Source of the DNA: Ilyomonas sp965247435 | Lineage (GTDB): Bacteria > Bacteroidota > Bacteroidia > Chitinophagales > Chitinophagaceae | Direction of reading: 5' to 3' | NCBI GenBank assembly: GCA_965247435.1 | Contig: OZ252019.1 | Span: forward strand, 2,914,001 to 2,978,000 | DNA: 64,000 bases | Shown here: positions 36,124-44,066 of the stretch, piece after piece | Numbering within the stretch: position 1 is the stretch's first letter | Layout of the letters: every line of letters starts with the position of its first letter | Translations under genes and position numbers: made by a program | Notes under the pieces: generated by a model | Database searches by the model: none | Told to the model about the DNA's origin: nothing | Seen by the model: the letters and a program-made list of their open reading frames with translations, nothing else

Positions 36124-36477
36124 CTACACTTCCTTTTCGCCAATGCGGAATACGGCTACTTTATTATTGTCCAGCTCAAAAAAATGATCTACATATTCAT
36201 CGGCCAGTAGCTGCCCGTTTACATCGTGCACTACCTGATGCACTTTTATTTTTACTGCGCCGCCTTCTGTGGTTATGCTTTCAGGCGTTACCTCGCTGCT
36301 TACCAATTGAAACTGCCGTAGCCAGTATTCCTTTACACCGTCCTTTCCATATACATAGCCGCCTTCCATTCCGTTGGCCCATTGCACGGCATCAGTCATG
36401 TGCGCTATTACTTCGTCTATATTGCGCGCATTAAAATTTTTATAGAGGTCTTTAAAAAACGCTTCTTGCCGGTCCAT
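36124..36477 (-). CDS. NTF2-like/SnoaL domain protein
   Basis: 117 residues forming one NTF2-like cone-shaped domain: RQEAFFKDLYKNFNARNIDEVIAHMTDAVQWANGMEGG, KDGVKEYWLRQFQLVSSEVTPES and the C-terminal DEYVDHFFELDNNKVAVFRIGE. Members bind small hydrophobic molecules or act as steroid-isomerase-like enzymes; function is not predictable. No signal peptide. It is the left edge of the accessory stretch containing many small single-domain genes. Confidence 0.85.
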   Translation of the reverse strand: MDRQEAFFKDLYKNFNARNIDEVIAHMTDAVQWANGMEGGYVYGKDGVKEYWLRQFQLVSSEVTPESITTEGGAVKIKVHQVVHDVNGQLLADEYVDHFFELDNNKVAVFRIGEKEV

Positions 36478-36696
36478 TGTTTATATATTTTAAGTTAAAT
36501 ATCACTTATAACCCGACTGTCGTTTATCCTTTTAACAGCCTGAGGATGCTCAACAACCACAACCGCTGCTACATTAAGCCAGTAATGGATTTGGAATAGC
36601 ATTTCTCCCGAAATTCCCATTACTTTATTCTTGTCTTTACATTGCAATAGTAGCTGAAAATGTTAAGTTGCGCGTAGTGTTATACCTGGTGTTATT

Positions 36697-37091
36697 TTAT
36701 TTTTTCTGTATTTGCCAGTAATGTTTAAACGGGTCGCCGATCATTCCCTGCCGGTAACCGTACGCATAATCTTGTGCCGGACTTACTTCAATCGCTCCTG
36801 CTTCCACCGCTTTGTTTATTACCTGGGCTACATCGGAAACAAACAAACCAATACATATTGTGGTGCCAGTGTGTGTATCAGGAGAAAAGAAGCAGATTTT
36901 CGTCGTCATTTCGTGCAAGTGAAATACGGTTTCGCCAATACACAATTCTGCTACGTGAATACTGCTATCAACGTTTGAAAAACGCATTTGTTCTATTGCT
37001 CCAAGGGATTTTGATAAAATGAGAGGTCTCTGACTCTACTATTGATGAATAGCTCCGGAGCAAAAGATACTTTATCATCGTTCGTTTTCAT
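36697..37091 (-). pseudogene. VOC-family (glyoxalase-like) gene with a frameshift
   Basis: The 3' part (36987 to 36697) encodes a VOC-domain C-terminal region (HVAELCIGETVFHLHEMT, ICIGLFVSDVAQVINKAVEAGAIEV, GDPFKHYWQIQKK). Continuing upstream in a different frame gives the missing N terminus from an ATG at 37091: MKTNDDKVSFAPELFINSRV followed by RDLSFYQ, which joins KSLGAIEQMRFSN if one A is restored in the A run at about 37008-37012. The reconstructed protein of about 135 residues has normal VOC/PhnB length. It is either a recent single-base deletion or a sequencing error. Confidence 0.72.
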
Positions 37092-37185
37092 AAACGCTTT
37101 TTTTTGCTTTGCACCTAAGCGGACGGGGCCCTTAACAGTCATTCTCTTATCAGTGCTTTTTTACAATAAGACTATATTTTCAGTT

Positions 37186-37854
37186 TTATAAACATGCTGT
37201 GGACTTATTTGAGTTGCGATTTTTTTTATTTCTGTCTTCAGGTAACAGGTTCCTCTCGTTAAAGATATAGGTAGAGTTCTTGTCAGCCATCCAATCAATC
37301 AGTTTTAATATACCCACAACATTTAAGGCAATTCCGAGAGTAATGCCGATGCAATAGTCCGCCCTGGTTACAAGATGATTAGTATCAATAATGGAAACGA
37401 AAAAATAGGCACAAGGCACAAATAGCAACACACTCGTTGCTAAGCCTGCATTATAAAGTGTTTTACCTTTAATGTTAAATAATATCGTATGTGCTAATAT
37501 ATTACCAATAGAAACCATTATAGTGGCAATACCTAACCATATCGCTCTTTCAGAAAGGATAGCCGCAAAAAAATAAGAAGTCCAGCCAACAACTACATTT
37601 ACATAAAATGCAGTATTCGTATTTAACGGGTAACGGTTGGGCGTTTTACTTTTATACATAACGGTGTTAACCATTCCCAGTAAAGTTCCAACTATCCGAT
37701 ATTCTTCTGATTGATGTAAAAAGAGGGAAACTAAACTGAACCACATTAAGAGTTGATAATTTGTCAGATCACTGCGGCTTATGAAAATATAAAGTAAAAC
37801 TACTACAGCAAGAAAAGCACCTGCATCATACCATTTTTTACGCAGTAAGTTCAT
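37186..37854 (-). CDS. HXXEE-domain membrane protein
   Basis: 222 residues with six or so membrane helices. The family motif HxxEE is present as SLFLHQSEEYRIVG, and a second conserved part (GNILAHTILFNIKGKTLYNAGLATS) matches the 'N..H...' region of HXXEE proteins. The function of the family is unknown, though the conserved His/Glu set inside membrane segments suggests a membrane enzyme. The C-terminal 25 residues are polar and Lys/Asn-rich. It lies alone between two intergenic stretches, with the long palindrome at 37900-38094 just upstream. Confidence 0.75.
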   Translation of the reverse strand: MNLLRKKWYDAGAFLAVVVLLYIFISRSDLTNYQLLMWFSLVSLFLHQSEEYRIVGTLLGMVNTVMYKSKTPNRYPLNTNTAFYVNVVVGWTSYFFAAILSERAIWLGIATIMVSIGNILAHTILFNIKGKTLYNAGLATSVLLFVPCAYFFVSIIDTNHLVTRADYCIGITLGIALNVVGILKLIDWMADKNSTYIFNERNLLPEDRNKKNRNSNKSTACL

Positions 37855-37899
37855 TTTTCAATTGTCTATTGCTTTATGGAGCGTCGTTTAAAAATCTTT

Positions 37900-38094
37900 G
37901 CTAACGTTGAAGCATTGGCAAGGTGGCGGCATTCATTGAACTTCCAGCCCCAGACCGCTGCTGAATAAAGTTAACAATATTGATGATAAGCACTCCAGTC
38001 AAATGTTGTTCGTCACGCTGAAATAGTTGTTGATGCTTGCACATAGCTGATTGCTTGTTCGTCGCCCGCCATATACGCCAATGCATTTGTTAGC
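37900..38094. repeat. attC-like imperfect palindrome 1
   Basis: The left arm 37900-37930 begins GCTAACGTTGAAGCATTGGC and ends GGTGGCGGC. The right arm 38064-38094 begins GCCCGCCATATACGCCAATG and ends GTTAGC. The arms are inverted with several mismatches around a core of about 130 bp. The outermost GCTAAC/GTTAGC resemble the conserved ends of integron attC sites. The stop codon of the sigma-factor gene is inside the right arm. Longer than most attC sites; no integrase is nearby. Confidence 0.5.
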
Positions 38095-39337
38095 TGCTGT
38101 TTTTCTTTTCCGCAAGAGTTGCTATTGTTTTACCAAGTTGCTTTCTCTCCAGAGGTGAATTTGTCAATCTTATAGATTGGTTAAAATGTTCGATGGCTTT
38201 GTTCGTATCAATAGCAGAATATAAATAGCCAAGTAATGAATGATAATAACTATTTGTCGGCAAACCTAATTTCGCCGCTTCGTGTATGGCTTTTTCATTT
38301 CCGTAAACTTTTGCAAAGGCAAATGTTCTGTTCAATGCAACAACAGACGAATACTCCCGTAAAAGAAGCTCATTATACAAACTTAAAATGTGCTGCCACT
38401 TGTCGCTGGCATTGGTTGTATGCCAATAAGCGATGCTTGCTTCAAAGTGATATTTTGAAAGTTCATTGGTAGCATAGGCGTTCATTAAATAATAAGCCCC
38501 TTTGTTAGTAAGATCCTTGTCCCAAAGTGCTGTGTCCTGCTCTTCAAAAAGCACAGTGCCCTCAGCAGCTATTCTCGCTTCGAGTCTTGAACTTTGAAAA
38601 CATTGCAAAGCAAGAAGGGCATTCACTTTGGAATTGTTGGTATGGGCATTCTCCGTCAATGTTAGTGTCAACCGCATTGCTTCGGCGCATAAATCTTTTC
38701 GAACTAAGTTGTCGTTTGATTTAGAAAAATAGCCTTCGTTGAATAAAAGATAAAGTGTGGTAAGAACGGTGTCAAGCCGTGATACGATATCTTCTGCCCG
38801 CAACTCCTCAATCTTAAAATTCTGAATGCGTAAATTTTCTCGTGCCCTGGATAATCTTTTTTTGATTGTTTCTTTATTGCTTAAAAAAGCATTGGCTATT
38901 TCTTCGACACTAAAGCCGCAGAGAATTTGCAATGCCAAACACACTTGCGCCTCCTGGGCATTGGCAGGATTGCAAACTGCAAACATCATTGCCAGCTGAC
39001 TGTCCCGGAAGGCCTGTTCTGTAAAATCAATGTCTGTGAAACTGGGGTCATGGCTTTTCTCCATGATTGTTTTCACTACTTTACTTTCAAAAATTGTATT
39101 TCGTTTCAGGTAGTCTTTTGTTTTGTTTTTTGCAACAGCATACAACCATGCCGTCGGGTTCTCGGGCAGTCCGTGTAAGCTCCATACTTCGGTTGCTTTT
39201 AAAAACGTCTCACTCGCAATGTCCTCTGCAATTTCAATATGCTTTAAACCAAACTGACGGCAGATAACAGCCGTCAGTTTGGTATATTCCAATCTAAACA
39301 AATGTGGCAAAAGGCGCTGGCTCACATCTTCTTTCAC
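38090..39337 (-). CDS. ECF42-type RNA polymerase sigma factor with TPR-like C terminus
   Basis: 415 residues. Sigma region 2 is at about residues 10-80 (EIAEDIASETFLKATEVWSLHGLPENPTAWLYAVAKNKTKDYLKR). Region 4 is at about 125-175, containing LALQILCGFSVEEIANAFLSNKETIKKRLSRARENL. A long alpha-helical extension follows (LDTVLTTLYLLFNEGYFSKSNDN ..., AIEHFNQSIRLTNSPLERKQL). This is the ECF42 (DUF6596) architecture, in which the sigma lacks a classical anti-sigma and is encoded beside a DGPF/YCII protein. Exactly such YCII sequences lie upstream. Target promoters are not visible here. Confidence 0.9.
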   Translation of the reverse strand: MKEDVSQRLLPHLFRLEYTKLTAVICRQFGLKHIEIAEDIASETFLKATEVWSLHGLPENPTAWLYAVAKNKTKDYLKRNTIFESKVVKTIMEKSHDPSFTDIDFTEQAFRDSQLAMMFAVCNPANAQEAQVCLALQILCGFSVEEIANAFLSNKETIKKRLSRARENLRIQNFKIEELRAEDIVSRLDTVLTTLYLLFNEGYFSKSNDNLVRKDLCAEAMRLTLTLTENAHTNNSKVNALLALQCFQSSRLEARIAAEGTVLFEEQDTALWDKDLTNKGAYYLMNAYATNELSKYHFEASIAYWHTTNASDKWQHILSLYNELLLREYSSVVALNRTFAFAKVYGNEKAIHEAAKLGLPTNSYYHSLLGYLYSAIDTNKAIEHFNQSIRLTNSPLERKQLGKTIATLAEKKNSS

Positions 39338-39364
39338 TTGTTAATTAGATTTATTGATACGCTT

Positions 39365-39613
39365 TTAAATAGTTGTGTTGTTTACAATGTCTGACGGTGT
39401 CATATTCGATGTGCTTATTCTTTCTGGATTGTAGTTATTTGCCTGACCAATGTCGGCTGTCCTAACGATGATGTAACCCTGGATGAACTCTTTGATTTCT
39501 GTGTACGGTCCATCAGATACCGTGTGGTCAGGCTTAATAGTTTTGGCACTTGACACCGAAAGCCTGTTGCCATTGTTATCAAACTTGTTGTGATTGCTCG
39601 TAATTAGGACCAT
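39365..39613 (-). pseudogene. Truncated duplicate of the YCII/DGPF gene
   Basis: The middle of this frame, NNGNRLSVSSAKTIKPDHTV followed by SDGPYTEIKEFIQGYIIVRTADI, is nearly identical at both DNA and protein level to the intact YCII gene at 40206-40562. The N-terminal third is missing, and the C-terminal part after TADI is unrelated. The start overlaps the end of the DinB gene. It lies immediately upstream of the ECF42 sigma gene, where the ancestral YCII partner would be expected. I regard it as a remnant of that partner or of a local duplication, not a functional gene. Confidence 0.75.
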
Positions 39614-40082
39614 ACAATGATGGCACTTTATTACCTGAAGCTCTCAAATGTGAAATAAGTTCTCCACGATGATGATACAAGTGATTGTATAAAAAACCTC
39701 TTATAACTTGAATTTTAGGCATTGGTCCCAAAAATGTTTGCCCACCTGCACCCATAGTCCAAGGGTTCATATATTGAGTTTCATCAGATTTTTCAATTGC
39801 TTTTTGAGCTGCATTAACATTGGCTTCAAATTTTTCAAGAATATTTGAAGTTTTGCTAATGTCGCCTTTGTCATATTTGTAGTTGTCCATATTAAAATTG
39901 TCGATAGTAAAAGTTTGGTCGTACCAATTGTATACTTCTGCAATATGCGACGCTAATTGTCCAATAGACCAAAGATGGGGTTGTGGACGATATTCCAAAG
40001 CCCTGTCTGGAATAATAGATAAAAGTTTTCTTGTGTTTTCGGCTTCGTGTTGAAATTCACCGAGTAAGGCTTCTTTAATCAT
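39579..40082 (-). CDS. DinB-family protein
   Basis: 167 residues of the DinB four-helix bundle. The metal-site histidines appear in SIGQLASHIAEVYNWYD and in FLYNHLYHHRGELISHLRASG. The overall form (ALLGEFQHEAENTRKLLSIIPDRALEYRPQPHLWSIG) is the common DinB/DUF664-like damage-inducible family, which includes bacillithiol- or mycothiol-dependent transferases. The last few residues (SQQV) lie at the junction with the YCII fragment and may be altered. The gene sits between the two YCII copies, suggesting insertion. Confidence 0.85.
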   Translation of the reverse strand: MIKEALLGEFQHEAENTRKLLSIIPDRALEYRPQPHLWSIGQLASHIAEVYNWYDQTFTIDNFNMDNYKYDKGDISKTSNILEKFEANVNAAQKAIEKSDETQYMNPWTMGAGGQTFLGPMPKIQVIRGFLYNHLYHHRGELISHLRASGNKVPSLYGPNYEQSQQV

Positions 40083-40205
40083 TCTTTTTATTTTAATTAT
40101 TTTAAAATCTACTTACTTTTTGATATCGTAATAATCATTGCAATTGTTGTTGTTATAATTTTTAAGCGTAGTCAAATAACCTTTCTGACAGTTGTACCAA
40201 TAAGA

Positions 40206-40562
40206 TCAACTGTTATCATCCATGGTAACCACGGCTCTTACTTCAACATTGCCGCCCTCTTTTAATATGGGACAATCTTTGGCTAATTCAACAGCATCAT
40301 TTATGTCGGCTGTCTTAACGACGATGTAGCCCTGGATGAACTCTTTGATTTCTGTGTACGGTCCATCAGACACAGTATTGTCAGGCTTAACGGTTTTGGC
40401 ATTTGATGCTGAAAGCCTGTTGCCATTGTTTGCCAGTTTGTTTTGAGCAGCAATGCTACCAAACCAGTTCATCCAATCAGTCATCACTTGCTGCATTTGT
40501 TCTGGTGACGGTGCATCAGTTGGCGTAGTGCTGTTTCTGAAAATAAATACGAATTCTTTCAT
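40206..40562 (-). CDS. YCII/DGPF-domain protein
   Basis: 118 residues of the YCII-related (DGPF) family: MKEFVFIFRNSTTP at the start, WMNWFGSIAAQNKLANNGNRL, the DGPF-like motif SDGPYTEIKEFIQGYIVVKTADINDAVELAKDCP and VEVRAVV at the end. These small ferredoxin-like-fold proteins accompany ECF42 sigma factors; the role is unknown but is thought to be linked to the sigma's signal. A part of the gene is duplicated at 39365-39613, nearer to the sigma gene. Full normal length. Confidence 0.88.
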   Translation of the reverse strand: MKEFVFIFRNSTTPTDAPSPEQMQQVMTDWMNWFGSIAAQNKLANNGNRLSASNAKTVKPDNTVSDGPYTEIKEFIQGYIVVKTADINDAVELAKDCPILKEGGNVEVRAVVTMDDNS

Positions 40563-40675
40563 GTTAAACTAGTTTTCTTGTTACAAATATTGATTACGTC
40601 TACATGACGATTGAAAATTAGGAATGGGGACACGCATGTCAATATATTTTTGCAATGAAGGTTCTATCAAAATGG

Positions 40676-40811
40676 CAGCTAACGACTTCGGCTTTCTGCT
40701 GTACTGGCATTTTCATTCGTCAGCCGAATAACGAACGAAAGATAATTAGAATTCCTGATGATGAAGTGTAATACGTCAGCCAGCATAGCAGAAAACCTTT
40801 TGTTGTATGCC
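40676..40811. repeat. attC-like imperfect palindrome 2
   Basis: The left arm at 40676-40709 starts GCAGCTAACG and ends CTGCTGTACTGGC. The right arm at 40780-40811 starts GCCAGCATAGCAGAAA and ends GTTGTATGCC. The inner 16 bases pair with two mismatches, the outer parts less well, around a 70-bp centre. The position, just 3' of the orphan gene ending at 40814, and the GCTAAC-type end repeat the arrangement of palindrome 1. The function is inferred only. Confidence 0.5.
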
Positions 40812-40813
40812 AT

Positions 40814-41206
40814 TTATTCAATAAGTGTCGCTTGCATTTTGTCAAACTTAATGTTGTCACCGAAAGCAAGGTCAAAATGAGGAATGATATTTAAATATTC
40901 GCTTAATTTAGGAACTTGGTTTAAACGCAACGGCTTGTCTGGTCTGAAAATAATATCATACTGATCTTGCTTATCTTTGTCTGTCCTGTGAACATCTTGA
41001 TTGTCATAAGCAAAAAGTCCTGATTCAGCATAACGTTTCCAGTCAACATAGGATACCACATCTTTGTCCAGCTTAGCAAAATAAGCAGTTGTCATTTTGG
41101 ATAGTGTCTCAATAAGTTTGTCAAGCAGAAGAAACTGATTGAATGACTGTGTCACACATTGAGGTCTGTAAGAACGGTTGAAAGTAGAAAAAACGCCGAT
41201 GTACAC
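40814..41206 (-). CDS. Hypothetical orphan protein
   Basis: A frame of 130 codons. I do not recognise the product. A second start at residue 38 (MTTAYFAKLDKDVVSYVDWK) gives a protein of 93 residues with the feel of a compact folded domain (FRPDKPLRLNQVPKLSEYL). The earlier ATG at 41206 lies next to the palindrome-like sequence upstream and may be spurious. It stands alone, with attC-like sequences directly after its stop and a third degenerate one before its start, like a single-gene cassette. Confidence 0.5.
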   Translation of the reverse strand: MYIGVFSTFNRSYRPQCVTQSFNQFLLLDKLIETLSKMTTAYFAKLDKDVVSYVDWKRYAESGLFAYDNQDVHRTDKDKQDQYDIIFRPDKPLRLNQVPKLSEYLNIIPHFDLAFGDNIKFDKMQATLIE

Positions 41207-41300
41207 CCTGCAGCTCCGCTACCTGCAATGCCGCTTAAGCTATGGCATTACATTTCTCTCGGTGCAGATGCCGGGTGGCGGCATTCCATACAACCGTCCT
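41207..41300. repeat. Degenerate attC-like element 3
   Basis: Contains GGTGGCGGCATTC (41274-41286), identical to 37922-37934 in palindrome 1, and CATACAAC (41287-41294), the complement of GTTGTATG at 40802-40809 in palindrome 2. It also holds a short near-palindrome (AATGCCGCTTAAGCTATGGCATT region, 41227 onward). The shared words link the three elements, though this one has no complete paired arms. Confidence 0.4.
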
Positions 41301-41413
41301 GCTTTTAAACAGCAATTTTTTTCTGCTGCTGCCTGCCCTCTTTCTTAAACCTCCGCACCTGTGCGCAATCTTTCTTATTTTTAGTTTTTAAATATTGCAC
41401 GTAAACAGATCTC

Positions 41414-42697
41414 ATGAAGCGATTGACCGGTATTGCCTTTTGTACCCTTCTCATTATACAAACCTTTGCCCAGCGCAAGCCTGATAGAATTTATATGTCC
41501 AACATTCATACGGCTCAATTGTTTCTGGCCGGTAACCAGTTTGGTTATCCCATTATCCAGCCCGGAACTACCGGCGCCCTGGAGTTGCATTTTGATGATT
41601 TGGACGGCGCGATAAAAAACTACAGCTACACGTACGAGTTGTGCAATGCGGACTGGCTGCCCGCAGACTTAAACCCGTTTGATTACCTCACGGGCTTTAC
41701 ACAAAACAGGATTACGCAATACCGCGCATCGTCCATTGCGGCTACCAAATACATCCACTACCAGGCATTGCTTCCCGAAAGAAATTGTGTGCCCAAACTG
41801 AGCGGTAATTACCTGCTGAAAGTTTTTTTAAATGGCGATACTTCCAAACTGGCATTTACCAAGCGCCTGCTGGTAGTAAACAACGGCGTAAACATACAGG
41901 CGCAATTGCAGCAACCCTTTAACCAGGATTTGTTTAAGACGCACCAGAAAGTGCAGTTTAGCATAGATAAAACACCATTGAATATCTTAAACCCGTCGCA
42001 ACAATTAAAAGTGGTGGTGCTGCAAAACTACCGCTGGGATAATGCGGTGCAAGGCGCGCAGCCCCTGTATATGCGCGGTAATGTGTATGAGTACAACGGA
42101 GAAAAGGATTTTACATTTGCGGCTGGCAAAGAATACCGCTGGATAGACCTGAAAAGCTTCCGGTATCTTAGCGACCGGATAAAGAGCGCTAACCGCGAGG
42201 TAACGCCACCGGAAATACAGGTGGCGGCAGATGGTGAACGCACTGCGCAACGCTATTTGTGGTACGAAGACTTAAATGGCTTTTACCAGATTGCAACGTC
42301 CGACTTTAATAACCCGTACCTGCAGGGCGATTATGCCAATGTTCATTTTTTATATGTGCCTAAAGGCAACCAGCCGTACGCCGATAAGAATTTGTACATT
42401 ATCGGGCAAATGACGAACTACCAGTACAACGACAGTACCCGTATGAACTACGATGCGAACTTAGGCATTTACGAAAAATCGTTACTGCTGAAGCAGGGAT
42501 ACTACACGTACACGTTTGCCACAAAAGACATCAGCAACCTGAAAGCGCCGGCCAGCGTTGCCATCACCGATGGCAACTATTGGGAAACAGAAAACAACTA
42601 TACGATATTAGTGTATTACCGCGCGTTCAGCGATCGCAGCGATGAGCTGGTAGGCGCCGTTACCATCAATTCGCGCACAGCGCGGGGAAGGTTATAA
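41414..42697 (+). CDS. Type IX secretion system plug protein (DUF5103)
   Basis: 427 residues with a signal peptide (MKRLTGIAFCTLLIIQTFAQ). The mature protein matches the DUF5103 family, the plug of the T9SS translocon: IRTVQLF-like IHTAQLFLAGNQFGYPIIQPG at the N terminus, LELHFDDLDGAIKNYSYTYELCNADW, EYLTGF-like LNPFDYLTGFTQNRITQYRAS and YKKTLLLKQGYY-like YEKSLLLKQGYYTYTFAT. It closes the periplasmic face of the SprA channel. Other T9SS genes are not linked except the DUF6089 barrel far downstream. Confidence 0.82.
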   Translation: MKRLTGIAFCTLLIIQTFAQRKPDRIYMSNIHTAQLFLAGNQFGYPIIQPGTTGALELHFDDLDGAIKNYSYTYELCNADWLPADLNPFDYLTGFTQNRITQYRASSIAATKYIHYQALLPERNCVPKLSGNYLLKVFLNGDTSKLAFTKRLLVVNNGVNIQAQLQQPFNQDLFKTHQKVQFSIDKTPLNILNPSQQLKVVVLQNYRWDNAVQGAQPLYMRGNVYEYNGEKDFTFAAGKEYRWIDLKSFRYLSDRIKSANREVTPPEIQVAADGERTAQRYLWYEDLNGFYQIATSDFNNPYLQGDYANVHFLYVPKGNQPYADKNLYIIGQMTNYQYNDSTRMNYDANLGIYEKSLLLKQGYYTYTFATKDISNLKAPASVAITDGNYWETENNYTILVYYRAFSDRSDELVGAVTINSRTARGRL

Positions 42698-42724
42698 ACT
42701 TTGCATTTGTTTTTATTTATCTAA

Positions 42725-42836
42725 CACTTACATTTGCCGCGGCAGGTCTTACACGACCAGCTCCTGCTGAACCCTCCCAGGACCGGAAGGTAGCAAGAGT
42801 AAGCGGTTGTAGCGGTGCGATGTAAGTAGCCTGCCA
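42725..42836 (+). ncRNA. ffs: Small SRP RNA (4.5S type)
   Basis: The conserved SRP domain IV is obvious: CTGCTGAACCCTCCCAGGAC followed by CGGAAGGTAGCAAGAGTAAGCGG, containing the GGAA tetraloop and the asymmetric A-rich internal loop that bind Ffh. The closing helix is ACTTACAT (42726-42733) with ATGTAAGT (42820-42827), with GGCAGG/CCTGCC nearby. It is the small bacterial form without the Alu domain. It acts in co-translational targeting to the inner membrane. Confidence 0.93.
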
Positions 42837-42932
42837 TTTTTATTTTATATTGACAATAGTTAACTGTCAATTTTTTTGTACCTGTTTTTTTCTTCGCTAC
42901 CCGCTAATTTCCATAATTTTTGATTAAATAAA

Positions 42933-43292
42933 ATGAATTATGCTGAACTACAACTCCGCATTAAAAGTTTTGCAATGCGATTAGTACCTTTGTGTGAGCG
43001 GCTTCCAAGTAATAAGATTTCAAAAATTATTGAAGATCAGTTGCTGAGATCTGCTTTTTCGGCTGCAGCAAACTATCGTGCAGCCTGCAATGCGCAATCT
43101 AAAAAGGCTTTCAGTGCTAAATTAAGTATAGCCCTGGAAGAAATAGATGAGGCACAGTTCTGGCTGGAAATAACAAGTGAGCTTGAACTGATAAAGCCGG
43201 ATAAGCTGGTGCTTTTGCTGAAAGAAGCAAACGAACTTACAAAGATTTTAGGCGCAGCCCGCAGAACAGCAACTAAAAAGGCAGCCAGTTAA
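42933..43292 (+). CDS. Four-helix bundle protein (23S rRNA intervening-sequence type)
   Basis: 119 residues of the 'four helix bundle protein' (S23 / IVP) family: MNYAELQLRIKSFAMRLVPL, LRSAFSAAANYRAACNAQSKKAFSAKLSIALEEIDEAQFWLEI and LLLKEANELTKILGAARRTA. Homologues are encoded in rRNA intervening sequences or occur as free chromosomal genes in Bacteroidota; function is unknown. It follows the SRP RNA on the same strand. The start is the only ATG that gives the conserved first helix. Confidence 0.9.
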   Translation: MNYAELQLRIKSFAMRLVPLCERLPSNKISKIIEDQLLRSAFSAAANYRAACNAQSKKAFSAKLSIALEEIDEAQFWLEITSELELIKPDKLVLLLKEANELTKILGAARRTATKKAAS

Positions 43293-43350
43293 ATATTTAT
43301 AATTAACAGTTGGACATAAATTGACCATTAACAATTAAAAATTAACCATA

Positions 43351-44004
43351 ATGAAGTTTTTCATTGACACGGCTAACCTTGACCAGATACGGGAAGCAAA
43401 CGATTTAGGCATTTTAGATGGTGTAACCACCAATCCTTCGCTGATGGCCAAAGAAGGCATTACCGGCGAAGCTGCCATTATGAAACACTATGAAACCATT
43501 TGCGGTATTGTAAACGGCGATATCAGTGCAGAAGTATTATCGGTAAAATTTGATGACATTGTAGCGGAAGGCAAAAAGCTGGCGGCGATACATCCCAACA
43601 TTGTGGTAAAGGTGCCGATGATAAAAGAAGGCGTAAAAGCCATTAAATGGTTTACCGATAATGGCATCCCTACAAACTGTACGTTGTGTTTTTCTGCAGG
43701 GCAGGCAATCCTTGCAGCCAAAGCAGGTGCGCGGTATATCTCGCCGTTTATCGGCCGCATAGACGATAGCGGCTGGGATGGTGTGCAACTGATTGAGCAG
43801 ATTGTAAACATCTACACGATACAAGGTTATAAAACGCAGGTATTGGCGGCGTCTATCCGCAATGCTAATCATATTATCCAGTGTGCAGAAGTAGGTGCGC
43901 ATGTAATTACTTCACCTTTAGAATCTATTTTAGCGTTGTTAAAACATCCGCTTACCGATATTGGCCTTGCCAAGTTTCTGGAAGATGCAAAGAAGATGAG
44001 TTAA
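43351..44004 (+). CDS. fsa: Transaldolase / fructose-6-phosphate aldolase-like protein
   Basis: 217 residues of the short transaldolase group (TalC/FSA). Signatures are MKFFIDTANLDQIREANDLG, GVTTNPSLMAKEG, the Schiff-base Lys in VVKVPMIKEGVKAIKW, NCTLCFSAGQAILAAKAGARYISPFIGRIDD and VLAASIRNANHIIQCAEVGA. It interconverts sugar phosphates in the pentose phosphate branch; whether it is transaldolase or F6P aldolase cannot be decided from sequence alone. A strong terminator follows. Confidence 0.92.
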   Translation: MKFFIDTANLDQIREANDLGILDGVTTNPSLMAKEGITGEAAIMKHYETICGIVNGDISAEVLSVKFDDIVAEGKKLAAIHPNIVVKVPMIKEGVKAIKWFTDNGIPTNCTLCFSAGQAILAAKAGARYISPFIGRIDDSGWDGVQLIEQIVNIYTIQGYKTQVLAASIRNANHIIQCAEVGAHVITSPLESILALLKHPLTDIGLAKFLEDAKKMS

Positions 44005-44025
44005 TTATTTATAGTTTTGTGTAAA

Positions 44026-44066
44026 CAAAGGGTGGGAAAGCTTTGCTTTCCCACCCTTTGTTTTTT
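44026..44066 (+). terminator. Strong Rho-independent terminator
   Basis: A 15-bp perfect stem, CAAAGGGTGGGAAAG (44026-44040) with CTTTCCCACCCTTTG (44046-44060), has a 5-nt loop and is followed by TTTTTTG. It ends the transaldolase transcript. Confidence 0.9.

Noticed and set aside
37901..38086. A 61-codon minus-strand frame after the sigma gene
   Set aside because: It is the translation of the attC-like palindrome itself and has no family or start signal.
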